A DNA stretch of 41,141 nt, from the NCBI GenBank assembly GCA_003552325.1, contig PUKM01000163.1, positions 1 through 41,141 on the forward strand, in the 5' to 3' direction. Below the pieces are notes generated by a model. That model was not told the DNA's origin, did no database searches, and saw nothing but the letters and a program-made list of their open reading frames with translations. The translations under genes were made by a program, and so were the position numbers. This DNA is from Natrialbaceae archaeon (GTDB lineage Archaea; Halobacteriota; Halobacteria; Halobacteriales; Natrialbaceae). This document shows positions 1 to 9,144 of the stretch, piece after piece (position 1 is the first letter of the stretch; each line of letters opens with the position of its first letter).

Positions 1-62
1 ACTGACAGGACTTCCCGTCCCATGCGACCAGTCGCACCGGTCACGGCAATAGCGTCACTCAT
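1..62 (-). CDS. dapB: 4-hydroxy-tetrahydrodipicolinate reductase, N-terminus only (partial at window edge)
   Basis: Reverse strand reads MSDAIAVTGATGRMGREVLS..., a Rossmann GxxGxMG N-terminus typical of DapB; ATG overlaps the dapA stop. Confidence 0.8.
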   Translation of the reverse strand, partial: MSDAIAVTGATGRMGREVLS

Positions 63-979
63 CACTCCCTCGTCGCCGCGACCGGCGTCTCCTCGAGCGT
101 TTCGAGTGCTTCCTCGAGCTGTGCTCGGTTTTCGGGCTCGAGACGCGTCAATGGTGGACGAAGGCGGGCCGGGCCGTAGCCGCGAATCGCCATCGCCTCC
201 TTGACGGGAATGGGGTTCGTCTCGGTGAACAGCGCCCGAACCAGCGGGCCGAGTTCGTGATGGATCGCTCTCGCTCGCTCGTAATCGCCCTCGATAGCAG
301 CCCCGGCCATCGCCACCGTTCGCTCCGGTTCGATGTTTGCGACCACGCTGATCGCCCCGTGACCACCGATCGAGAGCAGGGGGAGTGTCAACGGATCGTC
401 GCCTGAGAGGACTGTGAAGTCCTGCTCGGTCGTCCGCTCGATGATCTCACCGATGGCTCCAAGGTCTCCTTCGGCGGCCTTGTAGCCGGCAATGTTCGGA
501 TGCTCGGCGAGGGCAACGACGGTATCCGGTTCGATCGTCCGCCCCGTTCGTGAGGGCACGTTATACACGATTTGCGGAACGTCGACGGCGTCCGCGATCG
601 TCCGATAGTGCTCGAGCAGGCCTCGCTGTTCGGGTTTGTTGTAGTACGGCGAGATGAGGAGAATGCCGTCGGCACCGGCGTCAGCCGCCCGTTCGGAGAG
701 CTCGAGCGCTTCGCGGGTGTTGTTCGACCCCGTACCAGCGATGACTGGGACGTCGTCGACCGCGTCGATGACCGCTTCGACGACGCGAACGTGCTCGTCG
801 TGGGTCAACGTGGCGGACTCGCCCGTGGAACCGACGGGAACGAGCCCGTCGACGCCGGCTGCCTCGAGGCGTTGGGCATCTCTCTGCAGTGTTTCGAAGT
901 CGATTCGTCGGTCCTCGTCGAACGGCGTACACATCGCGGGGAAGACGCCCGCGAAGTCGCTGTCGTGTGTGGATGGCAT
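62..979 (-). CDS. dapA: 4-hydroxy-tetrahydrodipicolinate synthase
   Basis: FAGVFPAMCTPFDED, GSTGESATL, YYNKPEQRGL, YNVPSRTG, GYKAAEGD motifs of the DapA/NAL family; adjacent to dapB. Confidence 0.95.
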   Translation of the reverse strand: MPSTHDSDFAGVFPAMCTPFDEDRRIDFETLQRDAQRLEAAGVDGLVPVGSTGESATLTHDEHVRVVEAVIDAVDDVPVIAGTGSNNTREALELSERAADAGADGILLISPYYNKPEQRGLLEHYRTIADAVDVPQIVYNVPSRTGRTIEPDTVVALAEHPNIAGYKAAEGDLGAIGEIIERTTEQDFTVLSGDDPLTLPLLSIGGHGAISVVANIEPERTVAMAGAAIEGDYERARAIHHELGPLVRALFTETNPIPVKEAMAIRGYGPARLRPPLTRLEPENRAQLEEALETLEETPVAATRE

Positions 980-1369
980 GATAGTGTTTGTGGGTTGGTT
1001 TCACTGGTCGGTTTTCGATTCCAGCGGGCTCCTGGTCGCGCCCGAGACGAGGATGCTACCCTCGCAGCGAGCACTCTCACGGCCGTTTTTTCGATTTCGA
1101 AAAGCGAGCGGTTGCCGCGTCACTGGTCGAACCACGTCGACGCTCGAGTGAACCGCGGCACATACAGATTGCTGTGTCGGCGACGAACTTAGGGATTGTG
1201 AAATCGACCGTTCCTGCCGTCTGCGTCGCTGCGGGCTTCTTTCGATCTGCTTGGAACACTGTTGGCTCTGCTGTACACTCCCCTGCGTACCCTGGCTCGA
1301 GCAGCGATCGAGCCCTGGCATCGAGAACCGATACACGTTTGCCCCTCGCTCCGAAGCTACGCGATAGCG

Positions 1370-1702
1370 ATGGACCGATTCGATTATACGGCGTTCGTGG
1401 GGTTTCTCGCGCTTGCCATCTCTTCGTACGTACTCGAGGCTGCACTCGTCGGGGCGGCCTTTGGTGGGTTTCTCCTCTCGTTATCGATATGGCGGCTGTA
1501 CGATGGGAAGCCCTGGGAAGCTCTCGCCTGGCTCGCGTGGGTCGGTGCGGCCGTAGCGCTCGTCCTGTCACCGACCGGTTCGGTGTTTTTCGTCCTCTTT
1601 TTCGGCTCATTACTGATCGGACTGGCGTTGCTTTTTGCCAGTCGCCTCGAGTTGCTGCCGAATATCTGGCAGGCTGAGGAGCCAGTAAGCGACCTCGAGT
1701 GA
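1370..1702 (+). CDS. small integral membrane protein
   Basis: MDRFDYTAFVGFLALAISSYVLEAALVGAAFGGFLL..., several hydrophobic segments; internal Met preferred over the upstream ORF start at 1262. Confidence 0.65.
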   Translation: MDRFDYTAFVGFLALAISSYVLEAALVGAAFGGFLLSLSIWRLYDGKPWEALAWLAWVGAAVALVLSPTGSVFFVLFFGSLLIGLALLFASRLELLPNIWQAEEPVSDLE

Positions 1703-1811
1703 GGGTAGCGACGACCACCCAGTTACCTGAGAGCGGTACTGACGACGTCGCGGTTCGACGGAACGCTGCCGGGGTCGGTACTTGTTTATCGGAGCCACGA
1801 GAGACACAGCC

Positions 1812-3071
1812 ATGACTGCGTTTCCGCTCGAGGTGCTGCTCGGCATTTATCTTGGGTTGCTGACCGGGATCGTTCCGGCGTTCGTTGCTGGCTCCCTTGG
1901 CTTCCTGGTTCGGTACTTTACCGGCGTCAGCCTCCCCGGCTTCGGTGTCGTCGTCCTGGCATTGTCGATTGCCAGCGTACAGGGGGGACTGTTGGGACTC
2001 GTCGAACCTGATATCGCCCAATCACCTCGCTTGCTCGTGGCCGTTCTCGTCGTGTTGATGCTCGCGCTGTATGCCCACAACCAGGGTGATAGCCTTGGAG
2101 CGTCACTCCCTCGTCGACTCTCGCTCAAGAACCTTCGCCAGCGAACGCTCTCGGCTGACGTGATTGAAATCGTCGGGAGCGTTGGCCAGGTCACGATCCG
2201 CCCGAGCGGCGAAATTCGGGATATAGAGGGGTATCCGCCATTACCGCCGACGCTGCGTCAGACGTTGAAAAACGGCTCCTGGCGACTGCCGGCTGATCTC
2301 CCACTGGCCGAACTCGCCCGGCGACTCGAGGACCGGCTTCGCACCGAATACGATCTTACTGATATCGCCGTGACTGTGGATGAACGTGGACGGGCAACGA
2401 TCGCTGCGGCACCACCATCGAGTGGACTTTCAAAACGGGTGCCGGCCGGCCAGCGTGCCGTGTCTCTCTCGACGGTAATCCCGACGGGGCTCGCGCGCGG
2501 TGATCTGGTCCGCGTGCGGATTCAGTCTGGCTCTGAGTCCGACAAACCGGTCGAGGCGACGGTCCTCAGTGTCGAATCAGATGCCGATACGAAGGATTCC
2601 GGAGCTGGTGCAGACGACACGAGTTCCGAAGACGGGGACCCACCCGCGGCCCCCAAACCAGCCGGGAACGCCACCGCAGGCGGCAATGGGCGAGTGACGC
2701 TTGCTGTCCCACGAACAGTGACGGGCCGACTGCTCGCGGCGGAGTCACCTCGAATCGAGGTCCTCCCACGTGGGACAAACGATCTGTTCGAAGCGTTCAC
2801 CAGGATACGGACGGCCGGCTACGGTGTGAGACACGTCACGTCGTCACCGGTACTTGATCAGTCCGGGGCGGCGGACGCCACACCGAAGGTGGACCCCGCT
2901 GCCTACGACCTCGAGGTGCTGGCGATCAAACGCGCCAGTGTTGAGACTGGCGACCGCCGGCGAGGGTGGGTTTTCGGCCCGGGCCTCGAGCGAGCGCTCG
3001 CTCCTGGTGACGAGGCATACGTGGCTGGACGGACCACTGATCTCAGGCGGTTCAAGTCGGTGATTCGATGA
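1812..3071 (+). CDS. membrane protein with soluble TrkA-C-like C-terminal region
   Basis: N-terminal hydrophobic helices then repeated beta-rich RCK/TrkA-C-like region (GDLVRVRIQSG, GDEAYVAGRTTDLRRF); ATGA overlap with next gene. Confidence 0.65.
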   Translation: MTAFPLEVLLGIYLGLLTGIVPAFVAGSLGFLVRYFTGVSLPGFGVVVLALSIASVQGGLLGLVEPDIAQSPRLLVAVLVVLMLALYAHNQGDSLGASLPRRLSLKNLRQRTLSADVIEIVGSVGQVTIRPSGEIRDIEGYPPLPPTLRQTLKNGSWRLPADLPLAELARRLEDRLRTEYDLTDIAVTVDERGRATIAAAPPSSGLSKRVPAGQRAVSLSTVIPTGLARGDLVRVRIQSGSESDKPVEATVLSVESDADTKDSGAGADDTSSEDGDPPAAPKPAGNATAGGNGRVTLAVPRTVTGRLLAAESPRIEVLPRGTNDLFEAFTRIRTAGYGVRHVTSSPVLDQSGAADATPKVDPAAYDLEVLAIKRASVETGDRRRGWVFGPGLERALAPGDEAYVAGRTTDLRRFKSVIR

Positions 3072-4252
3072 TCGACGTGTTCCTCGAGCCGGCACCCGCA
3101 CAGGTCGGAAACTCTGGGCTCGTACTCGACGCCGTCGTCCGAATCGTCGGCTTCGCGATCCTCTCCGGTGCCGTGGCAGCCACTGTCGCCTTCGTGTACC
3201 GATGGTACAGTGCGGAGTCCATCCCAGAGGGTGTCGCTGTCCTCACCGGTGTCGTCGTGGTGGCACTCTGGTTGAATACCCAGACGGTGTTGCAGGATGC
3301 GATCATCGGCGATGCAGACGTCCTCGACCCGGCAACAGCCGTCTACACCGTGGGTGCCTTTGCTGTCAGTGCCGTGGCCGCAGACGGTGCCCGCCGTGCA
3401 GGCGACCACCTGGCGACGCGAGCGGTGATCCCTACCCCTCGAGGAATCGACGACGTCGGGCAACTGGTGAGAACCGGCGGTCGGGTCACCACCGTTGTCC
3501 TTCCGGAGGAAATCGGCGATGCGGACGGCTACGATCCCGTCGACGACGAAACGAAAGCCGCCATCGCGGGCACCACGCTGTTGTTTCCTCGCCGACTCAC
3601 CGTTGCCCAGGTTCGTGATCGGATCATCGGCCGCCTCGAGGCGGATTACGGCGTCGGGTACGTCGACCTCGAGGTCCAGACTGATGGGACCGTCGACCGC
3701 CTCGCTGTCGGGAGTAAGGCAGCAGGTATTGGCCCGACACTCGCGCCGGGATCGGTTGCGATCGCGCTCGAGGCTGACCCTGCTCCTGACGCGAGTCCGG
3801 GAGATACCGTCGAACTGTGGCGTTCGACTGCGGATGAGGAGCCGACCCGGTGTGGGACTGCAGAACTCCGGGCGGCACTCGAGGACGTCGCCACGGTCGT
3901 TGTCGACTCCGATGCCGACGTGCTTCGTACTGACGCTGGCGACCACCAGTATCGACTCGTCACGAAACCGGGTGCACCCGACCCGGAACGGGCCATCAGG
4001 GCACTCTTGCGCTCAGTCCCGGAGACGATCACCCGACTCGAGGTCGGTCCTGAAAGCCAGTGGATTGGTCAGCCGGTCGGCTCGGTGCCAGTGATGGTGT
4101 TGGTGCTCGTCCGTGGTCAGGCGAGTGCTGATGGGAGAGAGCAGGACGACCTCAATGAAGACGTGTTTGCATTCCCCGACCCCGAACGCCCCCTCGAGGC
4201 CGGCGATCGGTGTTACGTCATGGGTCATCCTGAGGCGCTCGAGCGCCTTTGA
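3068..4252 (+). CDS. second membrane protein with TrkA-C-like C-terminal region (paralogous architecture)
   Basis: Same layout as upstream gene: TM helices, then VGQLVRTGGRVTTVVLPEEIGD..., ending GDRCYVMGHPEALERL. Confidence 0.65.
   Translation: MIDVFLEPAPAQVGNSGLVLDAVVRIVGFAILSGAVAATVAFVYRWYSAESIPEGVAVLTGVVVVALWLNTQTVLQDAIIGDADVLDPATAVYTVGAFAVSAVAADGARRAGDHLATRAVIPTPRGIDDVGQLVRTGGRVTTVVLPEEIGDADGYDPVDDETKAAIAGTTLLFPRRLTVAQVRDRIIGRLEADYGVGYVDLEVQTDGTVDRLAVGSKAAGIGPTLAPGSVAIALEADPAPDASPGDTVELWRSTADEEPTRCGTAELRAALEDVATVVVDSDADVLRTDAGDHQYRLVTKPGAPDPERAIRALLRSVPETITRLEVGPESQWIGQPVGSVPVMVLVLVRGQASADGREQDDLNEDVFAFPDPERPLEAGDRCYVMGHPEALERL
4233..4248. repeat. 16-bp perfect palindrome AGGCGCTCGAGCGCCT at the gene end
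   Basis: Direct reading; just before the stop of the 3068..4252 CDS and followed by TTT. Confidence 0.7.
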
Positions 4253-4463
4253 GCGACCGGTGCATGTGGCCGCGGGGCGTACACCGGTTACGTCCCTTGT
4301 ACTATCATACTCTCTTTCCAGCACGCTCCCAGGACCACAGCTAACCACGGACCAGAACTTCCCTGCTGACGGTACGCGTGGGTAGCTGTGATTCTCACCG
4401 GTAACAGCGAAACAGTCGACCGAAACCGTCGGGTTTTACGCCTGCCATCCATTTAGCACTGAT

Positions 4464-6584
4464 ATGAGCAGCGAGGACTTTCCAACTGACCGACCCGCGG
4501 TGGTGACCTGTGGGTTGCCCTACGCTAATGGCGACTTGCACATCGGACACCTCCGTGGCTATATCAGCGCCGATGCGTTCAACCGAGCACTCAAAACCCT
4601 GGGCCAACAGTCAGCCTACGTCTGTGGGTCGGACATGCACGGCACCCCGGTTGCCGTCAACGCCGAAGCCGAGGGTGTCGACCCGGAGACCTTCGCACTG
4701 CGGTGGCACGACCAGTATCAAGAGACGTTTCCACAGTTCAACGTCGAGTTCGACAACTACGGACACACCCACGACGACACGAACACTGCACTCACCCAGG
4801 ACATCGTCCGCACGCTCGATGAGGAGGGGTACGTCTACGAGGATGCGGTCCTCGTTGCCTACGACCCGACGGCCGACGATTACCTTCCGGATCGCTACGT
4901 CGAGGGGACCTGTCCGTACTGCGGAGCCCACGCCCGTGGTGACGAATGTGATGAGGGCTGTCAACGCCACCTCGAGCCAGGCGAGATCGAGAATCCAACG
5001 AGCGTACGTACCGGCAACCCGGCTGAGTATCGCGAGCGAACCCACAAGTTCTTCCGCGTCTCGGAGTTCGCCGACTTTTTGACTGACTTCCTCGACGGCC
5101 TCGAGGGAACCTCGAACGCACGCAACCAGCCTCGTCAGTGGATCGAAGAGGGCCTGCAAGATTGGTGTCTCACCCGAGACATGGATTGGGGGATCGACTA
5201 CCCTGGTTCCGAGGACGAAGACATCGTCCTGTACGTCTGGGTCGACGCCCCGATCGAGTACATCGCCTCGACGAAACAGTACACCGAACGCGTCGGTGCC
5301 GAGGCGTACGACTGGGCGGAGGTCTGGCAACACGATGCGGGCGGCGAAATCGTCCACATCATCGGCCGGGATATCATCCAACATCACACCATTTTTTGGC
5401 CGGCCATGCTCGAGGCCGCCGACTACAACACCCCACGTGGAGTCGCCGCGACCGGCTTCATCACCATCGATGGCAAGGGCCTTTCGACCAGTCGTAACCG
5501 GGCGATTTGGGCCAAAGAGTACCTCGAGGAGGGATTCCACCCAGACTTGCTGCGGTACTATTTGACGACGACAGGTGGCCTTCAGCAGGACGTCGACTTC
5601 ACCTGGACGGCATTTCAGGAGAAAGTCAACGGGGAGTTAGTGGGGACGATCGGAAACTTCTGGTACCGATCGCTGCTCTTTGCCTACCGCAACTACGAGG
5701 GGACCCCTGACGTCGCGGTCTCCTCGGACGTCGAGGAACGAATCGAGGGCGCTATCGGCGCGGTTCGTGCGGGTGTCAACGACTACTCCCTCCGTGACGT
5801 TGGCCTGGCTGCCACACGCCTCGCGCAGTTCGGAAACGAGTACATCCAGCAACACGAACCGTGGAAGCTCACCGACGAAGACCCCGAGCAGGCCGCACAG
5901 GTGATCCGAGACTGTGTCCAGATTGCCAAGGCAGTAGGCGTCTTACTCGAGCCAATTGCTCCCGATAAGGCCCAGGCCCTGTGGGAGCAAATCGGGGAAA
6001 CGGGCTCCGTCGCGGATGCCCACCTCGAGGATGCACTCGAGGCCCCGCCGCGGACGTTCGACGAACCTGGTGAAATCTTCGAGAAGATCGAGGACGACCG
6101 CGTCGAGGAACTCGAGGAGACACTCGAGGAGAAGATCGCAGCCGCAAGTGAGGACGACGAGGATGAGGGTGCGTCCGAGAGCGAAGCGGAAACCGAAACC
6201 GACGACACCGCCGACGACGAAGCCCCACGCATGGACGACGACACCGAACTCGAGCCACTCGCAACCGATCGAATCAGTTTCGATGACTTCCAGGACCTCG
6301 ACATTCGCGTCGGCGAAATCGTCGTCGCCGAAGGCATCGACGGGGCGGACGACCTCGCCCGACTCGAGGTGGATATCGGCCTCGAAACCCGACAGGTCGT
6401 CGCCGGGATCAAACGGCTGCACGACCTCGAGTCATTGCCCGGCACGAGGTGTATCCTGCTCGCGAACATGGAACCGGCCGAATTGTTTGGCGTCGAGTCG
6501 AACGGAATGGTCCTCGCTGCTGGTGAGGCGGCGGATCTGTTGACCACCCACGGTGACGCCGGTCTCGGAGAAAAAGTCCGGTAG
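4464..6584 (+). CDS. metG: methionyl-tRNA synthetase with C-terminal tRNA-binding (EMAP/OB) domain
   Basis: PYANGDLHIGHLRGYISADAF (HIGH), CPYCG..CDEGC zinc site, GKGLSTSRNRAIW (KMSKS-equivalent), C-terminal DLDIRVGEIVVAEGI... Confidence 0.97.
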   Translation: MSSEDFPTDRPAVVTCGLPYANGDLHIGHLRGYISADAFNRALKTLGQQSAYVCGSDMHGTPVAVNAEAEGVDPETFALRWHDQYQETFPQFNVEFDNYGHTHDDTNTALTQDIVRTLDEEGYVYEDAVLVAYDPTADDYLPDRYVEGTCPYCGAHARGDECDEGCQRHLEPGEIENPTSVRTGNPAEYRERTHKFFRVSEFADFLTDFLDGLEGTSNARNQPRQWIEEGLQDWCLTRDMDWGIDYPGSEDEDIVLYVWVDAPIEYIASTKQYTERVGAEAYDWAEVWQHDAGGEIVHIIGRDIIQHHTIFWPAMLEAADYNTPRGVAATGFITIDGKGLSTSRNRAIWAKEYLEEGFHPDLLRYYLTTTGGLQQDVDFTWTAFQEKVNGELVGTIGNFWYRSLLFAYRNYEGTPDVAVSSDVEERIEGAIGAVRAGVNDYSLRDVGLAATRLAQFGNEYIQQHEPWKLTDEDPEQAAQVIRDCVQIAKAVGVLLEPIAPDKAQALWEQIGETGSVADAHLEDALEAPPRTFDEPGEIFEKIEDDRVEELEETLEEKIAAASEDDEDEGASESEAETETDDTADDEAPRMDDDTELEPLATDRISFDDFQDLDIRVGEIVVAEGIDGADDLARLEVDIGLETRQVVAGIKRLHDLESLPGTRCILLANMEPAELFGVESNGMVLAAGEAADLLTTHGDAGLGEKVR

Positions 6585-6687
6585 TCGAGCGGGTTGTTTT
6601 TCCGTCGTCACGTTATTCGCCAGGAGACAGTGCATACGCAAGGCCAACGAACACAGGGCCAACTGCTGTTTGTTTTGCAGATACCAG

Positions 6688-7821
6688 ATGGGCGACCACA
6701 ATCACGACCAGATGTCTCGGCGCGGGGCCGACTCGGGACCGCAACGTCGGGGAGACGCGCCGGACCAACGAGGAGACTCGAGGCGGCTACTCCCCGATGG
6801 CGGAACCGCGGCGGAGACTGCGTCATCGGAAACGGAAGAATTGGACGACGAGAGTGACGCCGATGACTCGGATGAAGAGAGTGTCGGAGACGATGAGGAC
6901 GCTGGTGACGCCGAAGAGTCGGGTCAACAGGGCGATAGTGAGGACAGTGAGGGGGAAGAAAGCGAGAGTGAGGAGGTAGAGAGCGAGAGTGAGGGGGCAG
7001 AGAGCGAGGACGAAGGAAGCGATGAAGGCGAAGAAAGCGACGAGAGTGAGGGTGATGACCCGAGTACAGCGGGCGAGGAAAGCACCGACGAAGACTCCGA
7101 GGAGCCTGAGACGGATGACGCTGCGGCGGAGGGCGAAAGCGAGGAGACAGATCCCGGAGAACAACACGGCAACGGTGCCGACGAAGTCTATGAGAGTGAG
7201 GACACAGCGGGCGTTGCCCACCTCGATCTCGATGGTCTCTTCCTCGATGTGCTTGGCCTCGAGGTCAATTTGAACGAGGTGACGCTCGACGTTTCGGCTC
7301 GCCCTGGGGAGGAGAACCTCCTTGGAAACTTGCTCTCGTCCGTCACCGGGCTCCTGGACGGATTAGGGTCACCACTCGACTCGGTGACGAGTGCACTCTC
7401 GTCGATCCCCGATGGATTCAAACGTGCCGCAAGCGGCCTCCTCGAGGGGCTGAAAAGTCGCCTCTCGAGTGTGGTTCCCAGCTTCGGATCCGAAGGCGAG
7501 GCAGCGGATGAAGAAGAGGAAAGCGAAGACAGCGAGGCGGACGATAGCCAGGGGGGAATCACCGGGTGGTTCCGATCCCTCGGGCAATCTCTCGTCAACG
7601 GGCTTCGTTCGCTGTTCACTCGAGCAATTTCCGCTATTCCGCTCGAGCAGGTCATTGCTTCGGTCGTTCGACGCGTGTTACAGGCCGTGATCGGCCGACT
7701 CGAGTCGGCTGGCGAGCGAGCGGAGGATGCCGTTACGTCGGACGCTGCTGGCGAAGATGAATCGGGCGACGAATCAATGCAACAGGAAGGCGATCAACAG
7801 GAAGCGGAGGCAACAGCATGA
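6688..7821 (+). CDS. hypothetical very acidic Ser/Glu/Asp-rich protein with central LFLDVLGLEVNLNEVTLDVSARPGEENLLGNLLSSVTGLLDGL module
   Basis: Long ORF with haloarchaeal codon usage; start taken at MGDHNHDQ after metG; ATGA coupling to next gene. Confidence 0.7.
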   Translation: MGDHNHDQMSRRGADSGPQRRGDAPDQRGDSRRLLPDGGTAAETASSETEELDDESDADDSDEESVGDDEDAGDAEESGQQGDSEDSEGEESESEEVESESEGAESEDEGSDEGEESDESEGDDPSTAGEESTDEDSEEPETDDAAAEGESEETDPGEQHGNGADEVYESEDTAGVAHLDLDGLFLDVLGLEVNLNEVTLDVSARPGEENLLGNLLSSVTGLLDGLGSPLDSVTSALSSIPDGFKRAASGLLEGLKSRLSSVVPSFGSEGEAADEEEESEDSEADDSQGGITGWFRSLGQSLVNGLRSLFTRAISAIPLEQVIASVVRRVLQAVIGRLESAGERAEDAVTSDAAGEDESGDESMQQEGDQQEAEATA

Positions 7822-8285
7822 GTGATCAGGCACTTTCAGTGACGGAGGGATTGGACTATGACCAGATTGTTGACGACATCGACCTCGAGTCGGTGCTCGA
7901 GGGAACCTCCTACGAGGGGGCTGTCGACGGTGACGAACCCATCGGCAGCGAACTCGGTGGGCTACTCGGTGCGATGATCGGCAAAACCCTTGGCGAGCAA
8001 ATCGGTGCCGCCGTCGGTGATGCCATCGTGGACTCGGTGCTCGAGGACGACGAAGCGGATGCAGACGACGAGGACGAAGCGTCGGAAGCGGATGAGGAAT
8101 CGTCGGACGAAGCGGATGGAGATGGCGAAGATGAGGATGGTGACGAGCAGTCTGGAGAGAGTCACGATGAAGAACCCGGAGATGACTCGGATGAGGATGA
8201 TGAGCCCTCGGACACTAATGCGGACGAGGGTTCCGAAGAATCGACCGACGCAGACGATGACTCGAGTGATGACGACGACTCGTGA
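7818..8285 (+). CDS. hypothetical acidic protein with Gly-rich amphipathic helix (GSELGGLLGAMIGKTLGEQIGAAVGDAI)
   Basis: ATGA overlap with upstream CDS; Asp/Glu-rich tail; N-terminus DIDLESVLEGTSYEGAVDG resembles neighbours. Confidence 0.7.
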   Translation: MSDQALSVTEGLDYDQIVDDIDLESVLEGTSYEGAVDGDEPIGSELGGLLGAMIGKTLGEQIGAAVGDAIVDSVLEDDEADADDEDEASEADEESSDEADGDGEDEDGDEQSGESHDEEPGDDSDEDDEPSDTNADEGSEESTDADDDSSDDDDS

Positions 8286-8359
8286 CTCGCCGTTCCAGTG
8301 GTCCTGGGCCACGGAACGGGGGAGACTGAACAGCCGACGCGAGCGGGGGCTGTGGCCGC

Positions 8360-9139
8360 ATGAGTGACGCAACCTCCTTGCAGGACATCGTCGTCGACGA
8401 AGCACTCGAGGCAGTCGACGTCGAGACACTGATCAACGGTGGCTCACTCCGTGAGGAAATCGATGGCCGCGAAGTCGGCGCTGCCGTCGGGCGTCGGGTA
8501 GGCGAACAGGTCGGTCGGCGGACGGGAACACGGATCGGAGCGGCAATCCAGGAGGGACTCTCCCGGAGTCGCGAAGAGGGACACTCACTCGAGGAGCTGC
8601 TGGCTGAACTCGTTCGTTCGGTTCGAACGGCAGTGGCGAATATCCTCGAGGAAATTGGACAGCAGGGACTGGCAGAACGAATCGCCCCTGGATCAGCGAC
8701 ATCGGAGGAGCAGGAAGATGACGAGTCTGCGGAAGACATTGAGGCGGATGCGGAGTCCGAGAGTGATGATGGTAACGGGCACGTGGATGACGATTCCGTT
8801 ACTGATGACGAGAGCGAAACCGATGACGACGAGGGTGACACCACTGATAGGGACACGGACTCTGACTCGGAGACCGAAATCGACATCGAGGAACTGGCCG
8901 AGGGTGAGGAGCCGCCGGACACAGCGGACCTCGCTGCACTCCGGCGTGAGGCCATCGATGCTGTTCTCGAGCAGTGTTCGTACCGCGACCTGCAATCGAT
9001 CGCCAAATCGGTCGGTGTGAAGGCCAACCTCGAGGCCGGAGAAATGCGTGATCGGATTGCGACGACTGTCGTTGACACTGACCAATCATCAACAAATGAC
9101 GGCCAGGGTGAGGTGGAACCTGAGGCCGAAGCCGATTAG
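8360..9139 (+). CDS. hypothetical acidic protein, paralogous Gly-rich helix (GREVGAAVGRRVGEQVGRRTGTRIGAAI)
   Basis: N-terminal VDVETLINGGSLREEIDG + Gly-repeat helix as in the previous ORF, acidic central tract, C-terminal SAP/Rho-N-like LEQCSYRDLQSIAKSVGVKANLEAGEMRDRI. Confidence 0.7.
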   Translation: MSDATSLQDIVVDEALEAVDVETLINGGSLREEIDGREVGAAVGRRVGEQVGRRTGTRIGAAIQEGLSRSREEGHSLEELLAELVRSVRTAVANILEEIGQQGLAERIAPGSATSEEQEDDESAEDIEADAESESDDGNGHVDDDSVTDDESETDDDEGDTTDRDTDSDSETEIDIEELAEGEEPPDTADLAALRREAIDAVLEQCSYRDLQSIAKSVGVKANLEAGEMRDRIATTVVDTDQSSTNDGQGEVEPEAEAD

Positions 9140-9144
9140 ATCCA

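Noticed and set aside
1077-2021. 314-aa minus-strand ORF crossing an intergenic gap and two genes
   Set aside because: Arg/Thr/Pro-rich composition without motifs, overlaps the better plus-strand membrane proteins.
2903-3946. 347-aa minus-strand ORF
   Set aside because: Antisense to the TrkA-C-like gene pair; shadow frame.
4611-5540. 309-aa minus-strand ORF
   Set aside because: Antisense to metG; shadow frame.
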